From Stenomitos rutilans HA7619-LM2 (GTDB lineage Bacteria; Cyanobacteriota; Cyanobacteriia; Leptolyngbyales; Leptolyngbyaceae): a stretch of DNA of 64,000 bases. Made by a program: the position numbers and the translations under genes. The notes under the pieces are model-generated. The model did no database searches and was not told the origin of the DNA. It saw only the letters and a program-made list of their open reading frames with translations. Of the stretch, positions 1-7,716 are shown in pieces. The DNA lies in NCBI GenBank assembly GCA_019358945.1, contig JAHHIE010000004.1, positions 1 through 64,000 of the forward strand, read 5' to 3'. Position 1 is the stretch's first letter. Each line of letters begins with the position of its first letter.

Positions 1-427
1 AGATTTTTCGCCTTTTCTCAGGGCGTTATCGCAACCGTAGAAAGCGGTTTGGCTTACGCTTAAATCTAATCGCTGGGTTGCTGAACTACGAACTGGCACA
101 CCCCGCATGATTCATGCAGGAAGTCTACTCATTTACTGCGCTTTAGGTTGGGGCCAGTTTGATCAGATTGCTCCGCTCTGGTCTTAGCTTCACCACTCAT
201 TCGACATGAAGTTAGAAGTAGAACTCCGTGGTCAGCAGCCTACAAATTTGACCTCTGAAGTCCTGGCGATCGAATGGTTTCAGATGGAAGCTGGTTTAAT
301 TAAGCGCCGCTGGGGTGTAAGAGACTCGGCCCCTCACTTTAAGCAACTTGGCGTGGCAACCTAGTAACCGTGCTCCAGTGCAGCGTACAAAGTTATTCGA
401 CTGAGTTGGACTGGTGATCCCGTCAGT
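1..427. other. Left-edge spacer with no firm gene
   Basis: The first 63 bases are open in frame 1 and end at a TAA, so they could be the 3' tail of a gene that starts outside the window, but 20 residues are too few to recognise. The only other open stretch is a 52-codon frame at 206-364, listed separately. I see no RNA gene or clear inverted repeat here. Confidence 0.4.
206..364 (+). CDS. Possible small protein of 52 residues, unknown
   Basis: An ATG at 206 opens a frame to TAG at 362-364. The product is soluble and of mixed charge, with a GLIKRRWGV-like basic stretch in its second half. No Shine-Dalgarno sequence precedes the ATG and I do not recognise the family. It converges with the CRR6-like gene that ends at 428. 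It may be a real small gene, a remnant of a broken gene, or chance. Confidence 0.22.
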   Translation: MKLEVELRGQQPTNLTSEVLAIEWFQMEAGLIKRRWGVRDSAPHFKQLGVAT

Positions 428-895
428 TCACAGCAGTTCAAAAAAGTCGTTGTCGATCTCGTAGCCAAACATTTGAGTCATGGCTTTGAGTCGAGCGTTG
501 CCATCAATGCCGTGTTGTTGCATCCAGGTGCTTAGCGCAAATAATTTGTGCATCACAAAGATTTCTAATGCTTCTGGATTGTATTGAATGCCATCTTTGG
601 GGTGGAATTGGTGGGGCACTAACATGGCTGTGTAACGGGTTAGTTCGCCTGCTTTCCAGTCCAATAAGAAAGGCAACCAGGGATAGCGCGCATCCAGTCG
701 AATGAACCAGAGGCGCACTTCAGGGATTTCTGGCAACTCGCGGGGATCATCTGGCGCTTGCGGATAGTCGATCGCGAACTGAAGCTGTTGTTCATGCGTT
801 ATGATGCTTCCCTGCTTTAAGAGTGAGTCCACGACCGTTTGAATTGGTGCTAGATCAAGCGCGTTGATCAAGTTTGCGTTGAGGGCGATCGTCAT
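428..895 (-). CDS. CRR6-like NDH-1 assembly factor (DUF1817 type)
   Basis: A protein of 155 residues that resembles the cyanobacterial/plastid CRR6 family, which in plants helps mature the NdhI subunit of the photosynthetic NDH-1 complex. The recognised core is the segment with PEVRLWFIRLDARYPW, then FLLDWKAGELTRY, then GIQYNPEALEIFVMHK. It has no signal peptide or membrane segment, as expected for a cytosolic assembly factor. The frame is open to 1018, but codons beyond the tandem ATGs at 898/895 run into an inverted-repeat element, and the family is about 150 residues long, so I place the start at 895 (898 is equally possible). The family name is from memory of conserved motifs; the exact client in this organism is inference. 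Confidence 0.82.
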   Translation of the reverse strand: MTIALNANLINALDLAPIQTVVDSLLKQGSIITHEQQLQFAIDYPQAPDDPRELPEIPEVRLWFIRLDARYPWLPFLLDWKAGELTRYTAMLVPHQFHPKDGIQYNPEALEIFVMHKLFALSTWMQQHGIDGNARLKAMTQMFGYEIDNDFFELL

Positions 896-988
896 CATTG
901 CCGTGAAATCCAGAAAGACAGCATCCCCGTTTATTGTCCTCCGAAATTGCGATTCTTGAACTGAAGCATTAATCCTACCTTTTCTTCC

Positions 989-1131
989 AGGACTTACGCA
1001 AAAGCGGTCATCTTTCACCTCCTAGTCCCCAACTTATGGCCTTGGGGGCATTTGGGGGGTATACAAGAAAGGGGGAATCGAGCCAATGAAAGCCGCCAAA
1101 ATGGAGGGTTGGGGGCAAATGCGTAAGTCCT
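989..1131. repeat. MITE-like element with 12-bp perfect terminal inverted repeats
   Basis: The left end AGGACTTACGCA (989-1000) is matched exactly by its reverse complement TGCGTAAGTCCT (1120-1131). The 143-bp element has G-rich internal runs and no coding capacity. Inverted ends of this type are common in cyanobacterial non-autonomous elements. It lies between the CRR6-like gene and the permease, just upstream of the former, and creates a spurious N-terminal extension of that frame. No clear target duplication is visible. Confidence 0.7.
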
Positions 1132-1156
1132 ACTATGTATTTCTTACAGGCAAACT

Positions 1157-2302
1157 TTACGTGCGAACCAACTTACTCGTGGTTGCCGTATCAGCGTCAC
1201 CAGTGGGATTCTCTGCGTTCATTGTCTCCCGCTTGCGCGATCGCTCTGCTCTGGCTTCAGCAATGCGTTTGGGGCGAAGATACAGGTTTTCCAGCAGAAC
1301 AGCAGCACCAGCCACCCACGGCGGCACAATGACCGCGCCAAGAATACCTAAAACCTGAGTGCCGCCAAACACAGCTAAAAGTTGATACAGCGGATGGATG
1401 TTGACAGAGGAGCCGACCAGTAAGGGATCAAGAATATAGCTCTCCAGGTTTTGCACGATCGCAAACAGCAGCAACACCCATAGCCAGGTGACCCCACCCA
1501 TCGATAGGGACACGATGAGAGCTGGGATCGCTCCCAGGAAAGGGCCAACAAAAGGAATCAGATTGGTCAAGCCTGCGATCGCGCCCAGTGCCAGGGATAC
1601 TTCAGACAGTCCCAGAACGTTTAAGCCGACCGTCGTGACAACCCCCAGGATTGCAGAAACAACCACGCGACCTTGAATGAACCCACCCATACGCTGGCTT
1701 ACAGGCTTGACTTGTGCGGCGAGACGACGATCCCACGGATGGGGAAACAGTTGCACAACGCCCTGGATCAACGTCTTGCTGCCTGCTACCATATAGCCGG
1801 AAATCAGCAGAACAAGAATGACGCTGAACAATGCGCCCACAATGTTTTTTGTTAAACCGAACGATCGCAGCAACACCTGTTGACTGGAGCGAAACACCCA
1901 GTTCGTCAACGCTTGCGGATTCACCAGTTGCGGCACAAGCTCTGGATGAGACGTATTCAGTCGCAAGGCAAGCCCCTGAACCCAGTTGAACAGGGTTTCT
2001 GAATAAACGGGAATTTGGGTAATCAGGCGATCGGTTTGCTCCACCACTGTGGGGCCAATCAGCACACCCGCGCCGACAAACCCACCAATCAGCGTCAGGT
2101 ACACACCAATCACCGCTAACCACCGGGGTACTCGCCGACTTTCTGCCCAGTTCACGATCGGGCTAAGGGTCGCCGCCAAGATCACTGAGATCATCAGCAC
2201 AATCAGCAGACTCTGCAACTGCCACAGCAACACCAACAGCAGCACGGTCAACAGGATGCTGAAGATGGTAGAAAGCGAAATGGTAATGCGCTGGTCGGAC
2301 AT
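1157..2302 (-). CDS. AI-2E/PerM family membrane transporter
   Basis: A polytopic inner-membrane protein of 381 residues. Two hydrophobic helices span about residues 8-45, another lies at 62-83, and a cluster of helices follows from about 155 to 340. The conserved family core is visible as GLTNLIPFVGPFLGAIPALI (about 243-262), followed by the ILDPLLVGSSVNIHPLY segment. The family (PerM, YdiK, TqsA) includes exporters of autoinducer-2 and sodium/proton antiporters, so the substrate cannot be assigned. The C-terminus is a charged cytoplasmic tail. It lies 172 bp downstream of cysS on the same strand, with a repeat-bearing spacer between, so co-transcription is uncertain. Confidence 0.88.
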   Translation of the reverse strand: MSDQRITISLSTIFSILLTVLLLVLLWQLQSLLIVLMISVILAATLSPIVNWAESRRVPRWLAVIGVYLTLIGGFVGAGVLIGPTVVEQTDRLITQIPVYSETLFNWVQGLALRLNTSHPELVPQLVNPQALTNWVFRSSQQVLLRSFGLTKNIVGALFSVILVLLISGYMVAGSKTLIQGVVQLFPHPWDRRLAAQVKPVSQRMGGFIQGRVVVSAILGVVTTVGLNVLGLSEVSLALGAIAGLTNLIPFVGPFLGAIPALIVSLSMGGVTWLWVLLLFAIVQNLESYILDPLLVGSSVNIHPLYQLLAVFGGTQVLGILGAVIVPPWVAGAAVLLENLYLRPKRIAEARAERSRKRETMNAENPTGDADTATTSKLVRT

Positions 2303-2321
2303 AGGGGAAGAAAGGATAAAG

Positions 2322-2400
2322 TCTAAAAGCTAAAGGCTAAAAAAACAAAGTCTGAAAGCTAGAGGCTGAAAGAGTTTGAAGATCCTTCAGTCTGTAGAGA
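2322..2400. repeat. Simple intergenic repeat of AAAGGCTAAAAGCT type
   Basis: The spacer between cysS and the permease carries several imperfect copies of a taaAGTCTaAAAGCTaaAGGCTaa-like unit. The same vocabulary (AAAGGATGAAGGCTAAGGGCTAAAGG, CTTTAGCCTTCATCC) recurs near 6135, 42785 and 61705, so this is a dispersed spacer family rather than a local accident. Confidence 0.55.
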
Positions 2401-2474
2401 ATTCAAAGAATCAAGGAGACAGGTCACAGTTTCTAAAACACAGTCTTCTTTCATTTTTATCCTTTATCCTTTCC

Positions 2475-3920
2475 CTAGTTGCGGTGCCATCGCGTTACGC
2501 CATCCTTCTGGTCAATTAACGTAATGCCCTGTGCCTGAAGCTCGTTGCGGATGCGATCGCTCTCTGCCCAGTTTTTCGACTGTCGCGCCTCCTGCCGCTG
2601 CTGAATCAGGGCTTCAATTTTGGAGTCTGTTAAACCATCCGATGCAGTTGCCACTTCTATGGCTGTCTGAGCGGTTAAACCCAGCACATCAATGAGCTTA
2701 ATAAAGGTCTGCCACTGTTGCTGCAAGTGTTCGATCGTCAGATCGGGCTTGTCTTGATGCACTAATTGATGGCCTTCCCGACTGAGCAACTTTGCCAGTT
2801 CAAAGACAACCGAAAGGGCGATCGGGGTGTTGATGTCGTCGTCCATTGCCTCGTTGAAGCGATCGATCGTTTCCTGATCTAGCGCATCGACTTCAGATGA
2901 CCATCCGGGCAATCCAGTAAACTGGGTGCCAAACTGGAGTGCTTCCTTGAGGGTTTTCCAACCGTTGGCAGCCGCATCCATAGCATCAGCGGTGAAGTCG
3001 ATCGGCTTGCGGTAATGCGCCTGAAGCACAAACAACCGGAATGCCATTGGGTCATAGGTGGTTAATAAATCGCGCGTGAGTCGAAAATTGCCCAACGATT
3101 TGGACATCTTTTCGCCATCCATATTGATGAAGCCGTTGTGGAGCCAATACCGCGCCAGTGGCTTTTCTGTAACCGCTTCGCTTTGGGCGATTTCGTTCTC
3201 GTGATGGGGAAAGGTCAGATCCATACCGCCTGCGTGAATGTCGATCGACTCACCCAGTTCATCGCGCACCATCGCCGAGCATTCAATGTGCCAGCCGGGT
3301 CTGCCGTTGCCCCACGGTGATTCCCAGAATGGTTCATCCGGTTTGGCAGCTTTCCACAATGCAAAATCAGCGGGATCTTTCTTTTTGCCTGCGTCTTCAT
3401 CTACATCCACACGTCCGCTAGCCCCTGCTTGCATGTCCTCTAGCTTGCGTCCCGAAAGCTTGCCGTAGTCTGGAAACTGGCGTACAGCGTAATAGACATC
3501 TCCATCGGCAGCATAGGCGTACTGACGCTGCTCCAATTCGTGAATGAGGCGCTGAATGCCATCGATCGTGTGGGTTGCTCGTGGATACGCATTGGCACGG
3601 AGAATATTTAGGCGATCGGCATCCTCAAAATAGGCGGCAATATATTTCTCAGCAATGGCCCCCATTGTGGTGTTTTCTGCCAGTGCCCGTTTCAGAATCT
3701 TGTCGTCAATGTCGGTAAAGTTCTGCACATAGCGCACGGTATAGCCGCGCCACATGAGGTAGCGTCGCACCACGTCAAACATCACAAACGCTCTTGCATT
3801 GCCCACATGAAAGTAGTTGTACGCCGTGATGCCGCAGACATACATCCGCACCTTGCTCGGTTCGATCGGTTCAAACGGTTCTTTGCGACGAGTGAGCGTG
3901 TTGTAAAGCGTTAGTGGCAT
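2475..3920 (-). CDS. cysS: Cysteinyl-tRNA synthetase
   Basis: Cytosolic class I aminoacyl-tRNA synthetase that charges tRNA-Cys. The catalytic Rossmann core shows the zinc-ligand Cys in MYVCGIT, the HIGH-equivalent in NYFHVGNAR, the zinc-binding HIECSAM and FPHHENEIAQSEA segments, and the KMSKSLGNF loop. The C-terminal anticodon-binding part ends in IALIDQKDGVTRW-type sequence (here GITLIDQKDGVTRWHRN). Length is about 481 residues, normal for the family. The frame can be extended four codons to a TTG at 3932, but the ATG at 3920 fits the usual N-terminus (MPLTLYNTLTR). It is divergent from the CobW-type gene with a 247-bp spacer. Confidence 0.96.
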   Translation of the reverse strand: MPLTLYNTLTRRKEPFEPIEPSKVRMYVCGITAYNYFHVGNARAFVMFDVVRRYLMWRGYTVRYVQNFTDIDDKILKRALAENTTMGAIAEKYIAAYFEDADRLNILRANAYPRATHTIDGIQRLIHELEQRQYAYAADGDVYYAVRQFPDYGKLSGRKLEDMQAGASGRVDVDEDAGKKKDPADFALWKAAKPDEPFWESPWGNGRPGWHIECSAMVRDELGESIDIHAGGMDLTFPHHENEIAQSEAVTEKPLARYWLHNGFINMDGEKMSKSLGNFRLTRDLLTTYDPMAFRLFVLQAHYRKPIDFTADAMDAAANGWKTLKEALQFGTQFTGLPGWSSEVDALDQETIDRFNEAMDDDINTPIALSVVFELAKLLSREGHQLVHQDKPDLTIEHLQQQWQTFIKLIDVLGLTAQTAIEVATASDGLTDSKIEALIQQRQEARQSKNWAESDRIRNELQAQGITLIDQKDGVTRWHRN

Positions 3921-4167
3921 GGCAATGGGCAAACAGCAGTGGGCGAATAGAAAGGGACAAACAGAAATAACAGGGTTAACGGGGTAGCGATCGGTTTATT
4001 GGCGATCGATTTCTTTGCTATCGAACAACCTACTCCAGATCGGTAATAATAAGGGGGAAGTGAGCAAAACGCTTTGAGTCTTCCGGCGTTTACCAGAAAC
4101 CATTGTTTGCAACGGCTGCTGGCTAGCTCTATACTCTGCATTCTCTAACGTCTCGAACATTTGCGCT

Positions 4168-5319
4168 ATGCAATCAGCGGTCACTCCTGCCTCATCCTCT
4201 GCGATCAATGCTCCCAAGCATGGCTTACCCGTCACGATCATTACAGGTTTTTTGGGTAGCGGCAAAACCACCCTCCTTAACCATATCCTGACGAACCAGC
4301 AAGGGGTTAAAACAGCCGTTCTGGTGAACGAATTTGGCGAAATTGGGATCGATAACGAACTCATCATCACCACGGGCGAAGACATGGTGGAGTTGAGCAA
4401 CGGCTGCATCTGCTGCACCATCAATAATGATCTGGTCGAAGCGGTTTACAAAGTGCTGGAGCGACAAGACGCGATCGACTATCTCGTTGTGGAAACCACT
4501 GGACTCGCTGATCCCCTACCTGTAGCGCTCACCTTTCTGGGCACCGAACTGCGCGACATGACCAGACTCGATTCCATCATTACCCTGGTCGATGCCGAGA
4601 ATTTCAGCCTGGATCTGTTCAATAGCGAAGCGGCCTACAGCCAGATTAGCTACGGTGACATCATTCTGCTCAACAAAGCCGATCTGGTAGAAGAAGCCAC
4701 CCTGGATGCACTCGAAGTCAGAATCCGCGACATCAAGGAAGGGGCGAGAATCCTTCGGACGGTGAAAGGGCAGGTGCCACTGGCAATGCTGCTAAGCGTG
4801 GGGTTGTTTGAATCCGACAAATACTTTGACCCGGATGAGAACGCGCACGATCATGATCATTCTGGTCACGAGCATCACGATCATGATCATGCTGGGCATG
4901 AGCACCACAGCCATGAGCATCACGATCATGCTGCCTGCGACCACGATCATGGGCATTGTGAGCATGACCACGATCACGCCCATCACTCGCATCACTTGGA
5001 GAACGACGGCTTTACGTCTGTTTCCTTTGCGAGCGATAAGCCCTTCGACATTCGCAAATTTCAATTCTTTTTGGATAACCAGTTACCCGCCAATGTTTTC
5101 CGGGCTAAAGGCATTCTCTGGTTCAGCGAAAGCCCCAAACGTCATATCTTTCACCTCAGCGGCAAGCGCTTTTCGCTCGATGATGATGATTGGAAAGGCG
5201 CACCTAAAAATCAGCTCGTGTTGATTGGGCAAAATCTGGATCACGAAGCCTTGCGATCGCAGGTTGAGAACTGCCTCACCGTCGCATCTGCCAGTCGAGG
5301 CAAAGGGTTTAGGAAGTAG
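4168..5319 (+). CDS. CobW/COG0523-family GTP-dependent metallochaperone with His-rich loop
   Basis: A cytosolic G3E-family GTPase of 383 residues. The P-loop is GFLGSGKTT near residue 28, the metal-binding CxCC motif is NGCICCT near residue 90, and the guanine-specificity motif is LNKAD near residue 170. Between the GTPase core and the C-terminal CobW domain lies a loop, about residues 226-276, with 25 histidines in alternating HDHDH/HEHH patterns. Such loops bind Zn, Co or Ni, and family members deliver zinc, cobalt or nickel to client enzymes. The metal cannot be read from sequence. CobK is elsewhere in the window (34.5 kb) and is not linked. I looked for a Zur-type palindrome upstream and did not see a convincing one. 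Confidence 0.92.
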   Translation: MQSAVTPASSSAINAPKHGLPVTIITGFLGSGKTTLLNHILTNQQGVKTAVLVNEFGEIGIDNELIITTGEDMVELSNGCICCTINNDLVEAVYKVLERQDAIDYLVVETTGLADPLPVALTFLGTELRDMTRLDSIITLVDAENFSLDLFNSEAAYSQISYGDIILLNKADLVEEATLDALEVRIRDIKEGARILRTVKGQVPLAMLLSVGLFESDKYFDPDENAHDHDHSGHEHHDHDHAGHEHHSHEHHDHAACDHDHGHCEHDHDHAHHSHHLENDGFTSVSFASDKPFDIRKFQFFLDNQLPANVFRAKGILWFSESPKRHIFHLSGKRFSLDDDDWKGAPKNQLVLIGQNLDHEALRSQVENCLTVASASRGKGFRK

Positions 5320-5330
5320 TTTTGAATTTT

Positions 5331-5391
5331 GAGTGATGAATTCAATTGCTCGTAACTCAAAACTCAAAACTTAAAACTCTTAACTTTTACG
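5331..5391. repeat. AACTCAAAACT-type simple spacer repeat
   Basis: Three to four imperfect copies of a CTCAAAACTcaaaacttAAAACTCTTAAC-type unit fill the 73-bp gap between the CobW-type gene and the [2Fe-2S] protein. The same unit recurs at about 13900, 42725 and 60515-60545 in either orientation. Confidence 0.55.
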
Positions 5392-5392
5392 C

Positions 5393-5692
5393 ATGAACTC
5401 CGGTCGCCAGGTTCTAGTTTGTCAATACACCAATTGTTTGAGAAATGGGTCAGCGGCTGTGCTGGCTTCATTTCAAGCGTGGGCGACTCCCGGTACAATG
5501 GTGATCGGCTGTGGCTGCCAGGGGCAGTGCAATATGGGTGCCACCGTGCGGGTTTTGCCGGACGACACCTGGTACTGCCGAGTGAAGGCTCAGGATGTGC
5601 AGACGATCGTGGAAGAGCACCTTAAGCAAGGTCGCCCTGTCAGCTCACTTCTCCATCCGCGCTTTCACCCTGCTGGTGAAGAAGCTGTTTAA
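5393..5692 (+). CDS. Thioredoxin-like [2Fe-2S] ferredoxin-domain protein
   Basis: A 99-residue soluble protein with the cysteine spacing of thioredoxin-fold [2Fe-2S] proteins (NuoE C-terminal / Shethna-type): CQYTNC near residues 10-15, then a GCGCQGQCNMG segment near 39-49. A VRVLPDDTWYCRV strand and a VQTIVEEHLKQG helix complete the fold. Such proteins transfer electrons or sense redox state; the partner is not evident. It starts 73 bp after the CobW-type GTPase on the same strand. Whether they are co-transcribed is open because the gap is filled by a simple repeat. Confidence 0.85.
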   Translation: MNSGRQVLVCQYTNCLRNGSAAVLASFQAWATPGTMVIGCGCQGQCNMGATVRVLPDDTWYCRVKAQDVQTIVEEHLKQGRPVSSLLHPRFHPAGEEAV

Positions 5693-5894
5693 TGTCTGTG
5701 CAGTTGCTTCATGGGCGGTTTCGGTTCGGTAATTCCCCTATTAAAACTACCTTTTTTAGGAATTAGTTGTCAGCTCATTGGAGTATGCTAATATCAATGG
5801 CTGAAACGGCTGCTTCTCCGTCATAGCATTCATCTACACGTTGCCAAGACATTATTGAGAAGCGTCGAGCAGAGTATTTACAAAATTCAATTAC

Positions 5895-6131
5895 ATGACC
5901 AAAATCGGTATGAGCCAGCAGGTTACCCACCCAATGGTTAAATTGCAGCGTCAGGTGCGATCACTCGTCGATGGCAAGCTGCTAAAACCAACAGACAGCA
6001 TTTGGAAGATTGCGCTTCTCTATGGAGACGACTGGTCTCACTGGAAGCAAGAGTTACTATCGTTTGATTTCACCATGCAAGACCCCGTGAGCGATTTGCT
6101 GGCGGTTGAAAGCTGGGAAGAAGAAGAGTAG
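5895..6131 (+). CDS. DUF4327 family small protein
   Basis: A 78-residue protein that matches the pattern of the cyanobacterium-specific DUF4327 family: a helix RQVRSLVDGKLLKPTDSIW, a central WSHWKQELLSFDF segment, and a DLLAVESWEEEE acidic end where the family usually has DLI..E.W. Its function is unknown. It has no signal peptide or membrane helix. The gene stands alone, with 200 bp of spacer before it and a repeat-bearing spacer before the convergent kinase gene. Confidence 0.7.
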   Translation: MTKIGMSQQVTHPMVKLQRQVRSLVDGKLLKPTDSIWKIALLYGDDWSHWKQELLSFDFTMQDPVSDLLAVESWEEEE

Positions 6132-6203
6132 GAAAGAAAGGATGAAGGCTAAGGGCTAAAGGTCAACGCTTTTTATCCTTCGTTATTTATCTTTTAGCCT
6201 TTC
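6132..6203. repeat. GGCTAAGGGCTAAAGG-type spacer repeat between convergent genes
   Basis: The gap between DUF4327 and the kinase gene (both genes point into it) contains AAAGGATGAAGGCTAAGGGCTAAAGG on one side and TTTAGCCTTTCTT-like sequence on the other, so it can fold into an A/T-rich hairpin. It may serve as a two-way terminator as well as belonging to the dispersed spacer family. Confidence 0.45.
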
Positions 6204-7508
6204 TTATAGGCAGTTGGCTAGCGCTTGGCTTAGCTCTTTTGCAGACTGGTAGCGATCGCAAGCGCGAGGTTGCGTGACGTGATCAATGACTTGGCGCAAT
6301 GAGGGCGTGATGTCAGCGTAGTCATCCAACATAAATTGATAGCCGTTGCTCGTCCTTTTGTAAAGACGACTGGGGTTTTCGCCTGTAATCAAGTAGATGA
6401 GGCTGGGGCCGATCGCGTAAAGATCAGATTGGGTTACTGGTCGTCCCTGAGCTTGTTCAGGCGCGGCATACCCTTCTGCCCCAATGCGAGTGCCAGAGGG
6501 AATTCCTACCGCTTTGACCGCGCCAAAATCTAGTACAGCGATGCGGTTGGTGATTGCCTGTACCAGCAAATTGCCCGGTTTGATGTCGCGGTGAATGATG
6601 GGCGTGTGGTACGTGTGGAGATAGCCCAGCACGTCACAGGTTTGCATCATCCAGGCGATCGCTTGTTGGGGTGAGACCGGGCCATGCTGACGCAGCCGCT
6701 TCTCCAAATCTTGACCATGCAGCAGCGCCATCACTAAATATTTCTTACCCGCTTCAATAAAGAAGTCGTAGAATCTAGGAATACCAGGATGGTTAAGTTG
6801 TTTCAGCGTACTTGCCTCTCGCTCAAAGAGTTCCTGCGCTTTAGGGATTTTCGCCATATCGGCGTTCATTTCTTTGAGTACGCGTAGCGCATTCTGTGGT
6901 TCTCCAGTGGCTGATATGGAAGCCGGATGCCATACCAGGTAGGTGGTACCCATACCGCCTTTGCCCAGCACGCGCAGCACTTGATACTGTCGAATCGTTT
7001 TTTCGACCTTGACAGGCAACCCGCAGTGCGTACAAAACAAGTTGGCGGCGGGATTGCCACTATGGGTACAGGGTATCCGCTGCGGTTGCTTGAGTACTGG
7101 CGATGTCTGGGGAATGGCTGGCAGTTGAGGTTCTTTGATGATCGCAGACTGAGATAGGACGGCTGATCCCGTTGCCGCTAAGATTTGTAGTTTGAGTAAC
7201 GGCCCCCCGTGAGCGAGTTGCAGCAAGGACGTCTCTGTGATTAGCCCCTGGGACAATACGGCTCCGTTGACATAGGTGCCGTTAGAACTGTAATTCACGA
7301 GATGCCAGGAGGCCGTTCCCCCAACCGTAGTGCCTGTCGCAGAGACGTCTACCTGGCGTAAATCTAGATGGTGTCGAGACACCAGCAGATCATCCAGGAT
7401 GACATGATTTCCCGGTGCGCGACCAATCCGAATCAGCGACTCGCTTTGAAAGCACCACTGCTTGAGTGGTGTTCTGTATTGAGGGTGGAGGAGGGTCAGA
7501 ATGACCAT
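6204..7508 (-). CDS. FHA-domain serine/threonine protein kinase
   Basis: A 434-residue cytosolic Hanks-type kinase. An N-terminal FHA phosphothreonine-reading domain (residues about 15-100) has IRIGRAPGNHVILDD and VSRHHLDL. A short Cys-containing ribbon follows (CTHSGNPAANLFCTHCG, near 145-162), in which one expected Cys is replaced. The kinase domain runs from about 170 to 430: glycine loop LGKGGMGTTYL, catalytic loop HRDIKPGNLL, metal-binding DFGAVKA, and the GYAAPEQAQG activation segment with SDLYAIG. There is no membrane segment. The convergent or antiparallel neighbours do not overlap; the PP2C phosphatase gene lies 208 bp upstream on the same strand, so the two probably act on shared substrates. 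Confidence 0.93.
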   Translation of the reverse strand: MVILTLLHPQYRTPLKQWCFQSESLIRIGRAPGNHVILDDLLVSRHHLDLRQVDVSATGTTVGGTASWHLVNYSSNGTYVNGAVLSQGLITETSLLQLAHGGPLLKLQILAATGSAVLSQSAIIKEPQLPAIPQTSPVLKQPQRIPCTHSGNPAANLFCTHCGLPVKVEKTIRQYQVLRVLGKGGMGTTYLVWHPASISATGEPQNALRVLKEMNADMAKIPKAQELFEREASTLKQLNHPGIPRFYDFFIEAGKKYLVMALLHGQDLEKRLRQHGPVSPQQAIAWMMQTCDVLGYLHTYHTPIIHRDIKPGNLLVQAITNRIAVLDFGAVKAVGIPSGTRIGAEGYAAPEQAQGRPVTQSDLYAIGPSLIYLITGENPSRLYKRTSNGYQFMLDDYADITPSLRQVIDHVTQPRACDRYQSAKELSQALANCL

Positions 7509-7716
7509 GTTGGACGGTGAACTCTAGACGTTAAACAGAGGGTTGTAGAGTGTCTAGGTGCTGCGGCTAAGGGTCTGCTCAAGGTTTGTTTGCCCAACGT
7601 GATACCGACCCAACGTGATGCTTGCCCAACATGCACAATTGGCTAGAGCTGGCGGTTCGCCCAACTGTATCTGCTTTGAATCACGATCAACTCAACCATA
7701 TCAGCCGTACCGGGTG

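Noticed and set aside
1-63. Open frame at the window edge ending in TAA
   Set aside because: Only 20 residues with no recognisable pattern; may be a gene tail but cannot be supported.
1086-1358. 90-codon plus-strand frame across the MITE-like element and the permease 3' end
   Set aside because: Starts inside the inverted-repeat element and runs antisense to the permease; composition is a shadow.
4808-5224. Met/Thr/Ile-rich frames on both strands over the His-rich part of the CobW-type gene
   Set aside because: They are shadows of the repeated CATGATCAT-like DNA that encodes the His loop.
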